Shown: in pieces, positions 12,908 through 19,904 of the stretch
Position numbering within the stretch: the first letter of the stretch is position 1
Layout of the letters: each line of letters opens with the position of its first letter
Source of the DNA: a virus
Strand: one strand, 5' to 3'
IMG/VR virus record: IMGVR_UViG_3300044712_001018
Span: 1 to 34,223 of that record
DNA: 34,223 nt
The notes under the pieces: model-generated
Databases searched by the model: none
Seen by the model: the letters and a program-made list of their open reading frames with translations, nothing else
What the model was told of the DNA's origin: nothing
Program-made: the position numbers and the translations under genes

Positions 12908-13227
12908 AGGTCGACGATCCTTGCGACGAGCGCGAAGTGCGAATCCGGAGTCAGGCCGTCGGCCCAGCCGGCCGGCATGCCGCAGATCCACTCGATCAGC
13001 TCGGCCTCCTTCGCCGTCATGTCGAAGAAGTCAGGCATCTCCCGCACGGAGGCGAGCCGGACCTTGACCTCGAGCTCCGACCCGTCGCGCATGTGCACGA
13101 GGAGCGAGGAGCCGAAAAGCGCGGCCTGATCCTGGCGCTCGACCTGCGCGCGCTGCTCGGCCGCCTCGCGCTCCTGCGCGACGACGGCCGGCGGCCGCTT
13201 GACCACGGGCATCGTTGTGGGGATCAT
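12766..13227 (-). CDS. Tail assembly chaperone, first frame (gpG-like)
   Basis: A 153-residue protein between the tail tube gene and the tape-measure gene, the standard place for this chaperone. It has a charged helical N-terminus (VVAQEREAAEQRAQVERQDQ), a beta stretch (LEVKVRLASVREMPDFFDMT), and helices ending RWIENQLAILARMYPSLER. The last 20 residues are Ser/Pro-rich and look non-native, while the alternative frame there looks native. This supports ribosomal switching before the end. Confidence 0.65.
   Translation of the reverse strand: MIPTTMPVVKRPPAVVAQEREAAEQRAQVERQDQAALFGSSLLVHMRDGSELEVKVRLASVREMPDFFDMTAKEAELIEWICGMPAGWADGLTPDSHFALVARIVDLNFPLALRWIENQLAILARMYPSLERKAGESRSPRPAPSPETSSASG
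12901..12907 (-). promoter_or_regulatory. Candidate -1 frameshift heptamer A AAT TTC
   Basis: On the minus strand AAATTTC fits the X XXY YYZ rule in the frame of the first chaperone ORF (Asn-Phe codons), and slippage would enter the -1 frame that stays open to 12587. The site is about 46 codons before the first frame's stop, earlier than in lambda, and the native-looking change of frame lies nearer 12820. Assignment is therefore tentative. Confidence 0.35.
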
Positions 13228-13262
13228 AGGTGTATCCTCGCTGTGGCGACTCGCGGCCGGCG

Positions 13263-13766
13263 TTACGGCACGGTATCCGCGTTTTTCGTGAAGGTCGGCG
13301 GCACGTCGGCCGCGCGCAGGGTCACCTGGATTTTAGCCCAGTCCTCGCGCACGTAGGAGATTTCCGACGACGCGTAGGCGTAGACGTTGAACTCGGAGGA
13401 CATGAGCCGCGCCACGTCGGCCGCGTCCTTGGTCGAGTAACCCCAGATCCGGCACGGCGCATAGACCGGCACGGCGCCGTTGACGAAGGTCGCCAGGAGG
13501 TCGGTATCGTGCCCCTCGAGCTCGACCGTCACCTCGGAGTGGTCGGTCTCGACCGGCTCGGTCAGGTCGACCTCGAGCATCTTCGATATGGCGTTATACC
13601 CCTTGTGCTCGACAAACTGGGGCTGCGGACGCTTGAGACGGAAGCCGCCGTTGAATGGGAAGTTTTTCTGGACGGATGCGATCTCGAGCGCGAAGACGCC
13701 GGAGACGATGCGCATCAGGTCTGCGGACGCGATGGAGGCGACAGGCTTGGTTACCGGGATGGCCAT
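13263..13766 (-). CDS. Putative major tail tube protein
   Basis: A 167-residue protein of all-beta character with repeated short strands (EVTVELEGHDTDLLATF, VPVYAPCRIWGYSTKD, KIQVTLRAADVPPTF). The length, the position directly before the chaperone pair and after the tail terminator-like gene, and the compact beta composition fit a siphovirus tail tube subunit. No diagnostic motif is seen, so this rests mostly on gene order. Confidence 0.6.
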   Translation of the reverse strand: MAIPVTKPVASIASADLMRIVSGVFALEIASVQKNFPFNGGFRLKRPQPQFVEHKGYNAISKMLEVDLTEPVETDHSEVTVELEGHDTDLLATFVNGAVPVYAPCRIWGYSTKDAADVARLMSSEFNVYAYASSEISYVREDWAKIQVTLRAADVPPTFTKNADTVP

Positions 13767-13814
13767 GGTGGATTCTGAGTTGTATCTATCTTGCGGTTAC
13801 GTGGAAATATGGTC

Positions 13815-14279
13815 TCAGGGCTCTACGCCCCGGATGCGGAAGTCAATCACGCGCAGGATGTATCCGTTCTCATCCTCCCACGCGTCGAAGCCGGCGCAGC
13901 TCGCCGTGTCCTCGCCGGCAAGGCTCGGGTGCGGCGCCGTCACGGCGCCGATCACGGCCGAGACCAGCGCCTCGCCCTTCGGCGTATGCGCCTTGGTGAT
14001 ACTCTCGGCGATCTTGACGAAGACGACGAGGTTGAGCAGCGATGCGCCGGCGCGATTGGTCGCTCCCGATTCGCAGTACGGCGGATCGATCAGGATCACC
14101 ACGCCCGCGGCCTCGAGCCTCCGGTCGATAAAATCGTCGAGACCCTTGGTCGTGTCGGCGGGATTGTCCGGATCGCGCGTGTTGAGCGGATCATACTGCA
14201 CGGCCGAGCCGAAGGCCGCGAGCGCCGGCACGGCCGCGATCTGCGCGGCGACATAGGCCTGGACGTCGGCGAGTCTCAT
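13815..14279 (-). CDS. Putative tail terminator / minor tail protein
   Basis: A 154-residue alpha/beta protein starting MRLADVQAYVAAQIAAVPAL. The size, the N-terminal helix, the strand VVILIDPP and the place just before the tube gene match tail terminators (gpU/HK97 gp10-side proteins). The middle has LLNLVVFVKIAES and a C-terminal YILRVIDFRIRG strand. It overlaps the neck-type gene by ATGA. Confidence 0.55.
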   Translation of the reverse strand: MRLADVQAYVAAQIAAVPALAAFGSAVQYDPLNTRDPDNPADTTKGLDDFIDRRLEAAGVVILIDPPYCESGATNRAGASLLNLVVFVKIAESITKAHTPKGEALVSAVIGAVTAPHPSLAGEDTASCAGFDAWEDENGYILRVIDFRIRGVEP

Positions 14280-15199
14280 GTGCCACGCCGCGCCGCCTTG
14301 GCCAGCGCGCGGTCGAGCTCCTCCTTTTGCTTGCGCGTGACATACGCCAGCGTGTCGGCCGTGGCATCGTCGAGCACGGTCACCAGGCCCTGCACCTGCT
14401 CGCGCGTATGCAGGCCGAGCTCGCCGCGGATGCGGATCGAGGCGCCGACGAATCCGCCGACCTCGAGCGAGCCGAGCGTGCGGCCCTTCTTGTTCTCGAT
14501 CGTGATCCGCTTGTGTTCCTGCATCATGGCCGCGTCGGTCGACGACACGCCGACGAGCTGGCCGCTCCGGTATTTGCGCCCCGCCAGGCGCTGCAGCACG
14601 GTGCGGTAGCGCCGCGGGAGCACCTGCGCCGCCGTGGCCAGCCGGCTGCGCTCGCGCCGCTGCACCGTGAGCGCCGCAGTCAATGCCTGCTCATTAAGCA
14701 GCACGCCGCCGGCGGCCCGGGCCGCGGCCCGGCTCGTGCGGTAGGCCGTGCGCAGGGTCTTGCTGCGCGAGCCGAAGCGGAGCAGCCCCTTGTGCTTGCC
14801 GCGCGTCATCACGGCGCCCGCCTGGATGCTGCCGATATACTTCACCCCGCCGGCCTCACCTTCGACCATGCGCACCGGCGCCGAGCGCCGGCCGGCCAGG
14901 ATCTCCTGCGCCTTAGCCCGCGCCCACGTGAGCGAGCGTGAGTTTTTGCGACCGACCTGCCAGGAATCCGCCTGGCGACCGGCCGTGATCGAGCCCTTGC
15001 GCGGCGCCGTGTCGGCGAACCGGTCGAACAGGCCCGGCTTGCGATCGCCCTTGATGCCGACGCCGAGGAGAATCTGTTGTGCCTTTTTGGCTACAGCCTC
15101 CGCCGGAGCCTGCCGGGAGTACTGCAGGTGCGCGCCGATCGCGCTATTGAGTCGCGCGAGCGCCGCAGTCGCCTCGGAGGTGTCGAAAGAGACAGGCAT
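14276..15199 (-). CDS. Putative neck / head-tail connection protein (HK97 gp10-like position)
   Basis: A 307-residue basic protein. It begins with SFDTSEATAALARLNSAIG and continues with APAEAVAKKAQQILLG, the pattern of HK97-gp10-like neck proteins (a helix then A-x-x-x-x-x-A-x-x-I). A long Arg/Lys-rich middle (VKYIGSIQAGAVMTRGKHKG, RTAYRTSRAAARAAGG) makes it about twice the usual length. The C-terminal GGFVGASIRIRGELGLHTREQ is beta-like. Order (before tail terminator and tube) supports the call. Confidence 0.5.
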   Translation of the reverse strand: MPVSFDTSEATAALARLNSAIGAHLQYSRQAPAEAVAKKAQQILLGVGIKGDRKPGLFDRFADTAPRKGSITAGRQADSWQVGRKNSRSLTWARAKAQEILAGRRSAPVRMVEGEAGGVKYIGSIQAGAVMTRGKHKGLLRFGSRSKTLRTAYRTSRAAARAAGGVLLNEQALTAALTVQRRERSRLATAAQVLPRRYRTVLQRLAGRKYRSGQLVGVSSTDAAMMQEHKRITIENKKGRTLGSLEVGGFVGASIRIRGELGLHTREQVQGLVTVLDDATADTLAYVTRKQKEELDRALAKAARRGT

Positions 15200-15206
15200 G
15201 GTACGC

Positions 15207-15491
15207 TCAGTGCGCAGCCCTGGCGCTGTCCTTGAGCGCGCCTATCTTCTCCTCGATCCGGCCGGTCATCACGGCCAGGTCGCCGATCTTGTTCGCGACG
15301 GCCGCGATCTCCTTGCGCAGCTCGGCGTTTTGCGCCTCGAGCACGGTCACCCGGTCGCGGATCGCGGAGATCTCCGCCGATCGGTTGCCCTGGGAAATGC
15401 CGTAGGTGATCGCCGGCGCGGCGATCGCGCTCACGAAGATAATGAAAGCTGTCAGACCCGAGATGCTCAGAGGCGGTTTGTCGGAAGACAT
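15207..15491 (-). CDS. Small membrane-anchored coiled-coil protein
   Basis: A 94-residue protein with one TM helix at about 12-34 (LTAFIIFVSAIAAPAITYGI) followed by a regular coiled coil (ISAIRDRVTVLEAQNAELRK and following, heptad I/L/V) to the end. This shape, TM anchor with periplasmic or cytoplasmic coiled coil, is shared by i-spanin-like and hemolysin XhlA-like phage lysis proteins. It is the last gene of a block of four small membrane proteins (16.8-15.2 kb). It is separated from the gene upstream by repeat copy A. Confidence 0.5.
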   Translation of the reverse strand: MSSDKPPLSISGLTAFIIFVSAIAAPAITYGISQGNRSAEISAIRDRVTVLEAQNAELRKEIAAVANKIGDLAVMTGRIEEKIGALKDSARAAH

Positions 15492-15512
15492 GGAGAGGAC
15501 GCGTCACCAATA

Positions 15513-15600
15513 GGCCGCACTGTCCGACCCGGCAGACACTTGCCGCAGGCAAGTGTCGAGCGAGGCGGGAAGCTCTACCGCGCGCACTCGCGCGGGCCTT
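15513..15600. repeat. Composite dispersed repeat, copy A
   Basis: From left: GGCCGCACTGTCCGACC (15513-15529), a dyad ACACTTGCC-GCA-GGCAAGTGT (15536-15556), CGAGCGAGGCGGGAAGC, CTACCGCGC, and GCGCGGGCCTT at 15591 onward. Copy B (27156-27264) has the same blocks in the same order and orientation; copy E (20616-20678) has several in inverted orientation; C and D carry only the first block. It fills most of a 130-bp gap between two small membrane-protein genes. Confidence 0.7.
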
Positions 15601-15621
15601 GAACTTCCCGCCGCTCCGAGA

Positions 15622-15822
15622 TCAACCTCTCGGCCAGCACTCCCTTACCATGCCCGCCACGTGGTGCCACATCCGGCGCACGAGGTGCCAGGGCTCGCCC
15701 AGCAACAGCACGAGATGCCGCAGCATGCGCGTGCCCCGATGCTCGCCCTCGAAGCACGGCAGATACACGAGTGCCGCGTATGCGATAGCCCACGACGACA
15801 CCCAGGCGATGATCGCGATCAC
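15622..15822 (-). CDS. 66-aa membrane protein, holin-like candidate
   Basis: The GTG start (15822) overlaps the spanin-like gene stop (GTGA). The N-terminal 20 residues are hydrophobic (IAIIAWVSSWAIAYAALVYL), and the rest is basic with several His and Trp (HLVRRMWHHVAGMVRE). A single TM with a charged tail fits small holins or holin-associated proteins, but the family is not recognised. Location in the membrane-protein block supports a lysis role. Confidence 0.5.
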   Translation of the reverse strand: MIAIIAWVSSWAIAYAALVYLPCFEGEHRGTRMLRHLVLLLGEPWHLVRRMWHHVAGMVRECWPRG

Positions 15823-16568
15823 GACACACTCCCCGGCGCCGGAGCAGCCTCAGCCTGCACGTTGGTCCGAAGCAGCCATTTGCGTACGGCGGCCTGTGCG
15901 CCTGGCGTCAGGTGCGCGTCGACCTCGCTGCGCACAGTGCGCATCACGCTGGCCGGCAGGCCCGCGTCGAGCGAGGCGAGGGCCTTGCCCAGGCCCGCCG
16001 GCATGTTGCCCATATACAGCCGCAGCACGACCAACGACGCGGATCCCAGACCCATCGCGCCCCACTTCACCCAGCCCCAGATTTGCGCCCGGCGATACTT
16101 CTGCGCGAGCTCGTGCTCGCGCGCATAGGCGGCCTCCAGGTCCTGGCGCGCCGTCTCGAGCGCGGCCTGCGCCGCCTGCAGCGCCGCCGACTTCTCCGCC
16201 ACCTCGGCCACGCGCCTGCGCGTGTCGCGCTCGGCCGCCGCACGTATCTGCTCATTTTCCGAGAGGAGACCCGCGATCCGCTCGCGCAGGGCCGCCACGG
16301 CTGCCGCGTCGAGCCCGCCGTTAGCATGGTCTAGCAGAGCCGCGGCCTCGCCGGCCGAGCGGCTCGCCACCTCTACCGGCCGGCTTGCCGGCGCCTGCGC
16401 GAGCGCGGCGACGGTTTCATGCGCCGAGACTTGGGCCTCGCGCAGCACGGCGCCGCGCGCCTGGTCGCGCGCCGTCTCCCGCTGTTCGACGCGCCGGCCC
16501 GGCGCCGAGAAGCACCCGGCCAAGGCGAGCAGGGCCGCGGCACCGAGGATCGCACGCGCTGGCTTCAT
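15819..16568 (-). CDS. Lipobox plus C-terminal TM coiled-coil protein, unimolecular-spanin-like
   Basis: A 249-residue protein. Residues 7-19 (ILGAAALLALAGC) are a lipoprotein signal with lipobox LAGC, giving lipidated Cys19. Residues about 88-160 form a long alanine-rich coiled coil (AALRERIAGLLSENEQIRAA, then KSAALQAAQAALETARQDLE). A TM helix follows at 164-186 (WVKWGAMGLGSASLVVLRLY), then about 60 residues. Outer-membrane lipid anchor, periplasmic helix and inner-membrane TM is the layout of a u-spanin, although those end soon after the TM. ATG 16568 has GAGGTGA 8 bases upstream, better than the GTG at 16577. Confidence 0.6.
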   Translation of the reverse strand: MKPARAILGAAALLALAGCFSAPGRRVEQRETARDQARGAVLREAQVSAHETVAALAQAPASRPVEVASRSAGEAAALLDHANGGLDAAAVAALRERIAGLLSENEQIRAAAERDTRRRVAEVAEKSAALQAAQAALETARQDLEAAYAREHELAQKYRRAQIWGWVKWGAMGLGSASLVVLRLYMGNMPAGLGKALASLDAGLPASVMRTVRSEVDAHLTPGAQAAVRKWLLRTNVQAEAAPAPGSVS

Positions 16569-16573
16569 GGCGA

Positions 16574-16774
16574 TCACCTCGGCAGCTTTAAGCCGGCCAA
16601 CTCCTCGAGCAGCTTCTCGAGCGCGAGATACCCGAAGGAGGTCGTCAGCTTCTTCCAGCGCGCATTGTCGCGGATCGACGGCGTGCCGTCGACCGCATGC
16701 TGGATCACGCGTACGAGCAGGTTAAAGACGACCCGCACGACCAGGACGATTGCGATCAGTGTCTCGGCGCTCAT
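16574..16774 (-). CDS. 66-aa single-TM protein, holin-like candidate
   Basis: The protein reads MSAETLIAIVLVVRVVFNLL at the start, a single N-terminal TM helix with very short periplasmic lead, then a basic/helical tail (NARWKKLTTSFGYLALEKLL). It overlaps the secreted FN3 gene by ATGA and ends just before the spanin-like gene. Together these suggest a lysis cassette without a visible endolysin. It could also be an unrelated membrane protein. Confidence 0.5.
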   Translation of the reverse strand: MSAETLIAIVLVVRVVFNLLVRVIQHAVDGTPSIRDNARWKKLTTSFGYLALEKLLEELAGLKLPR

Positions 16775-17514
16775 GGTACGGCGTAGATTTCGACGAGCGC
16801 GGCGCCCTGGCCGCCAGACACGCCCGAGAGGTGGACGGTATAGGAACCAGCCGGCAGCGTGAGCACGATCGCCGCATCCTTACTCCCGGCCGCGAGCGCG
16901 AAGGCGCCGGCCGCAGTCGCCGCGTCGGCCACGGCCTGCCCGCTCCAATTGTCATTAGTCCCGATCTGAGTCGATCCGCTGTACAGCGTGATCTGCGGAT
17001 CAGCCATCGGCGACGGCACGGCAAAGGCCGCGAGCGCCGGACCGACGCCACGGATCAGCACCTTCGCCGGCCCGCCTGCGATCGTGAAGCCTCCGATCAG
17101 CGGATCACTAGCGACCATCACGACGCCCCGCGTCGAGATATTCGAGAGCACGCCGGCCGCCTCGAGCACGGGCGCGCCAGGCGCCGCAGGCACGGACGGA
17201 GGCTCCGGCGGAGTGGTCCCGCTCGCCACGTTGCTGTATCCGGAATTTCCCGCCGCGTTATACGCGCGCAGGCGATAGCTGTAGGCCGTCGCATTCGGGA
17301 GCCCGGCGTCGACGTAGCTCGTCACACCAGCGCCGACCGTCGCGATCTCGACGAATCCTTGGGTCGCATTAAGCCCGGCGGCGCGCTCGATCCGGAATCC
17401 GGTCTCATTGGTCGAGTTGTCCGTCCAAGTGAGGGTGAATTGCGCGGCGAAGCCGACCGCCGGCACGAGCGCCACCAAGAGCAGCGCGAAGACAAACTTG
17501 CGTTTCTGTTTCAT
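16771..17514 (-). CDS. Secreted protein: signal peptide, fibronectin III domain and Verrucomicrobiota-type IGGF domain
   Basis: A 247-residue protein. Residues 1-23 (MKQKRKFVFALLLVALVPAV...GFA-A) form a classical signal peptide. About 25-105 is a fibronectin type III domain (FTLTWTDNSTNETGFRIERA, YSYRLRAYNAAGNSGYSN). About 118-247 match a module common in secreted proteins of Verrucomicrobiota and neighbours: LSNISTRG, LIGGFTIAGGPAKVLIRGVG, ADPQITLYSG, NDNWSGQ, then LPAGSYTVHLSG and LVEIYAV. A signal peptide on a phage protein inside a virion gene block suggests export during infection or lysogeny, or a host gene captured and reused as an adhesin. ATG 17514 was chosen at the signal peptide. 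Confidence 0.75.
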   Translation of the reverse strand: MKQKRKFVFALLLVALVPAVGFAAQFTLTWTDNSTNETGFRIERAAGLNATQGFVEIATVGAGVTSYVDAGLPNATAYSYRLRAYNAAGNSGYSNVASGTTPPEPPSVPAAPGAPVLEAAGVLSNISTRGVVMVASDPLIGGFTIAGGPAKVLIRGVGPALAAFAVPSPMADPQITLYSGSTQIGTNDNWSGQAVADAATAAGAFALAAGSKDAAIVLTLPAGSYTVHLSGVSGGQGAALVEIYAVP

Positions 17515-17527
17515 GGGAAAGGTTTGT

Positions 17528-18517
17528 TCAGTCCAGGAGCACGGCAATGGCGCCGTGCTCCTGGAGGACGGCGCTCGCCCCGGCCGAGGCCGAGAGCACC
17601 CCGAGCCTGCGATCAACGACCAGCCAGGGCGGCGGAAGGATCGGCACGGCGTTGTCGACAGTCGCGATCCCGAAGGCCTCGGCGCCCGCGATCCCGACCG
17701 GCGAGATCCGCAGCATCACGACCGGAAGCCCGACCGTCTCCACGGATATAATACCGACCGGCGATATTGTCACCTGGATACTTGGCGTGCCAAAGGCCTC
17801 AGCCCCAGCCACACCCGCCGGCGATACGCGCGCCTGCAGCGCCGCCACCCCAAAGGCCTCGGCGCTCACGATGCCCGACGGCGCGATCGTGCCCTCGAGC
17901 AGGCTCGGCGTGCCGAACTCCTCGGCCGAGCTGATCGATCCCGAACCGATCGAGAGACTCACGAGCGGACCGCCGAAGACTTCGGCGGTCGCGATGGCCG
18001 CCGGCGCTACCTGCGCCCCGGCCCCAGGAGCTCCGAGCGCCTCGCTCGTGCCGATAGCCCCGGCCGCCGCCAGACCCGCCCCGATACCGACCACGCCAAA
18101 CTCCTCGCCTGAAGGTATGCCAGATGGGGCGATCGTGCCCGCTGCAAGGCTGGGCGTGCCCCAGGCCTCTCCGGAGGCGATCGAGCCGGCGCCGATGGAG
18201 AGCGAGATGGATGGCGTGCCCCACGTCTCGGAGCTGCCGGCAGATACCGGCCCGATCTGCGCCGCGATGCCAGGTGTGCCCAGCGCCTCAGCCGGGGCGA
18301 TCGAGGACGGTGCGGCGGATGCGGATACGGCCGGCGAGCCGAAGGCTTCGACGCTCGCGATGGAGGATGCGGCTAGCTGAGCCGAGACTGTCGGCGAGCC
18401 AAATGCCTCGGAACTGGCGATGCCGCCAGCTCCTGAGATGCCGGAGCCGCCGGCTGCCTGCTCGAGCAGGATACCGCCGAGAGGCGCGCCGCCGAGGTAT
18501 GTGCCGCCGAGGGTCAT
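17528..18517 (-). CDS. Repeat-built fibre protein (13 repeats of 20-21 residues)
   Basis: A 329-residue protein. After a Gly-rich start (MTLGGTYLGGAPLGGILLEQ) come 13 repeats with the pattern (S/G)I-x-S-x-E-(A/E/V)-(F/W/L)-G-x-P-x-(I/V/L) then a variable half. Examples are GIASSEAFGSPTVSAQLAA and GIAGAEAFGIATVD. Repeats of the form I-x-S-x-EAFG-x-P are well known in phage appendage proteins and are likely to stack as a beta solenoid. A non-repeat tail (PPPWLVVDRRLGVLSASAGA) closes the protein. DNA of adjacent repeats is similar enough for recombination to change repeat number. Probable adhesin or tail/head fibre. Confidence 0.7.
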   Translation of the reverse strand: MTLGGTYLGGAPLGGILLEQAAGGSGISGAGGIASSEAFGSPTVSAQLAASSIASVEAFGSPAVSASAAPSSIAPAEALGTPGIAAQIGPVSAGSSETWGTPSISLSIGAGSIASGEAWGTPSLAAGTIAPSGIPSGEEFGVVGIGAGLAAAGAIGTSEALGAPGAGAQVAPAAIATAEVFGGPLVSLSIGSGSISSAEEFGTPSLLEGTIAPSGIVSAEAFGVAALQARVSPAGVAGAEAFGTPSIQVTISPVGIISVETVGLPVVMLRISPVGIAGAEAFGIATVDNAVPILPPPWLVVDRRLGVLSASAGASAVLQEHGAIAVLLD

Positions 18518-18520
18518 GGG

Positions 18521-19354
18521 TTAGCTGATACCCCATTTTGCCATCAGATACGCAAAGACCGCGGCGCGATCCGTGTCTGTTAGCGTCGCCGTATAAAGCA
18601 GCACCTCGGCGATCTTTGCCGTGATCGGCGTGACTCCGTTGTTATAGGCCCCAATTCCGCACGACGTGGCTGCCTTCGTGAATGTGCCCGGATTGCTTGT
18701 GAACGTCGCCGTGCTTGCAGGCTCGTTTCCGTTCAAGAATAGCTTGTGCCCGGCGTGCGTCCCGTCAGTGCGCTGGGCGACGCAGACAAAGGTATTGAGC
18801 CCCACTGCCGAATTGCTTTCTCGCCCGGTCAGGTAAACTCCCGACGATCCGCCATTGTGCAGCGCCGCAAACTTCCCGGCGTTAAAGTAAATCGACTGCC
18901 CGCCCGGCGACGGACTTTGATAACTACTCGCCCACCCGACCGCTATATCTGTTCCTGACGCTTCAGTTAACGCGAGCACGGCGAATGTTGTACTTGCCTG
19001 AGAGCCCGCGAAAGCTGGCGTATTTAGCCAGTCATCGACAAATGCCAAAGCGTCGCGGCCGTTTTGCTGAGCGACGCGACGCAGCGGGCGCAGGCTGCTT
19101 GTGGCCTGCGTCGCGTGTCGTGCGTTTCCGCTTTTATCCTCCCAGCGCGCAACAGCCCCATCGGCCGCGACCAACGATCCGCCGGAAGTCGCATCGTAAA
19201 GCGTGCTCGCATCGGATGCGTCGAGCCACAGAGCGAGACTGCCGATTGACGTTGGCACGAGGTCAGACGCGAACCGATACGGATTGATAACCAGGCGCGA
19301 CATGCGTGGCGTTTCGTGTTGGTTGAGGATCGGCGCGATTACTCGCTCGCCCAT
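18521..19354 (-). CDS. LamG/concanavalin-like lectin domain fibre protein
   Basis: A 277-residue protein with a single lectin-like beta-sandwich domain: SLALWLDASDASTLYD, WEDKSGNARHATQ, then IYFNAGKFAALHNGG, and a closing AEVLLYTATLTDTDRAAVFAYLMAKWG. The ALWLDASD...W-x-DKSGN-x-x-A-x-Q opening and ExxLY...L-x-x-(Y/L)L-x-x-K(W/Y) ending are typical of LamG-type domains in phage fibres and in Planctomycetes/Verrucomicrobiota proteins. ATG 19354 has GGAGG 5 bases upstream inside the end of the previous gene; ATG 19303 lacks one. Probably carbohydrate binding on the host surface. Confidence 0.7.
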   Translation of the reverse strand: MGERVIAPILNQHETPRMSRLVINPYRFASDLVPTSIGSLALWLDASDASTLYDATSGGSLVAADGAVARWEDKSGNARHATQATSSLRPLRRVAQQNGRDALAFVDDWLNTPAFAGSQASTTFAVLALTEASGTDIAVGWASSYQSPSPGGQSIYFNAGKFAALHNGGSSGVYLTGRESNSAVGLNTFVCVAQRTDGTHAGHKLFLNGNEPASTATFTSNPGTFTKAATSCGIGAYNNGVTPITAKIAEVLLYTATLTDTDRAAVFAYLMAKWGIS

Positions 19355-19878
19355 CCGGCCTCCAGATCCGGCTCTTGGCCGGCGGTGATCTGCGTCTTGA
19401 TCTCCTGCGCGCGCGCGTGATTCTGCCAGAGCTTGACGGCCAGCGCGGTGCAGCGATCGGCGATCGCCTGCTCTTTGGCCGTGAGCGTGAGCCCCTGCAC
19501 GCGGCGGAACAGCACGCCCACACCGAGCGCGAGGATCTTGAGCTGCTCGACCTCTTTCAAATGCCGATCCAGCTCGGCGCGCTCTTTGTTGTCGACATGC
19601 GTCGCGATCTCCAGCTCGGCGCGCTTTTGCGTGGCGTGCGTGATGAGCCACGGGTGCAGGTGCGGGAAGGTGGCATCGGCCACGGCGCCGCGTTGCTCGG
19701 TCGTGACGAGCGAGTAGTAGCGCGGATCATAGTCGGGAGCCGGATACGGCTCGCGCACGATGCACCACTCGAGGTCTGGATCGAGGCCGTCGACCGGCGC
19801 CAGGTCGGCGCGAGGATACGGCGCACGCTTGAGCAGCTCGCCGGTGGATTTGCGGATAAGGACAGAGGGAAGCGACAT
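19339..19878 (-). CDS. 179-aa conserved-type phage protein of the fibre block
   Basis: The N-terminal part (LIRKSTGELLKRAPYPRADL, then PYPAPDYDPRYYSL) reads like short phage proteins next to fibre genes that describe an aromatic/proline-rich beta domain. The C-terminal half (HVDNKERAELDRHLKEVEQL and onwards) is long helix, perhaps a coiled coil. This suits a fibre connector or chaperone, but no family was recognised. It overlaps the lectin-like gene by 16 nt. Confidence 0.5.
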   Translation of the reverse strand: MSLPSVLIRKSTGELLKRAPYPRADLAPVDGLDPDLEWCIVREPYPAPDYDPRYYSLVTTEQRGAVADATFPHLHPWLITHATQKRAELEIATHVDNKERAELDRHLKEVEQLKILALGVGVLFRRVQGLTLTAKEQAIADRCTALAVKLWQNHARAQEIKTQITAGQEPDLEAGWASE

Positions 19879-19904
19879 GGTGGAAGCAGGTAATCAGTGA
19901 GCGG

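Noticed and set aside
17528-18517. CRISPR array or DNA satellite
   Set aside because: The repeats encode a continuous protein with diverged units and no spacer structure.
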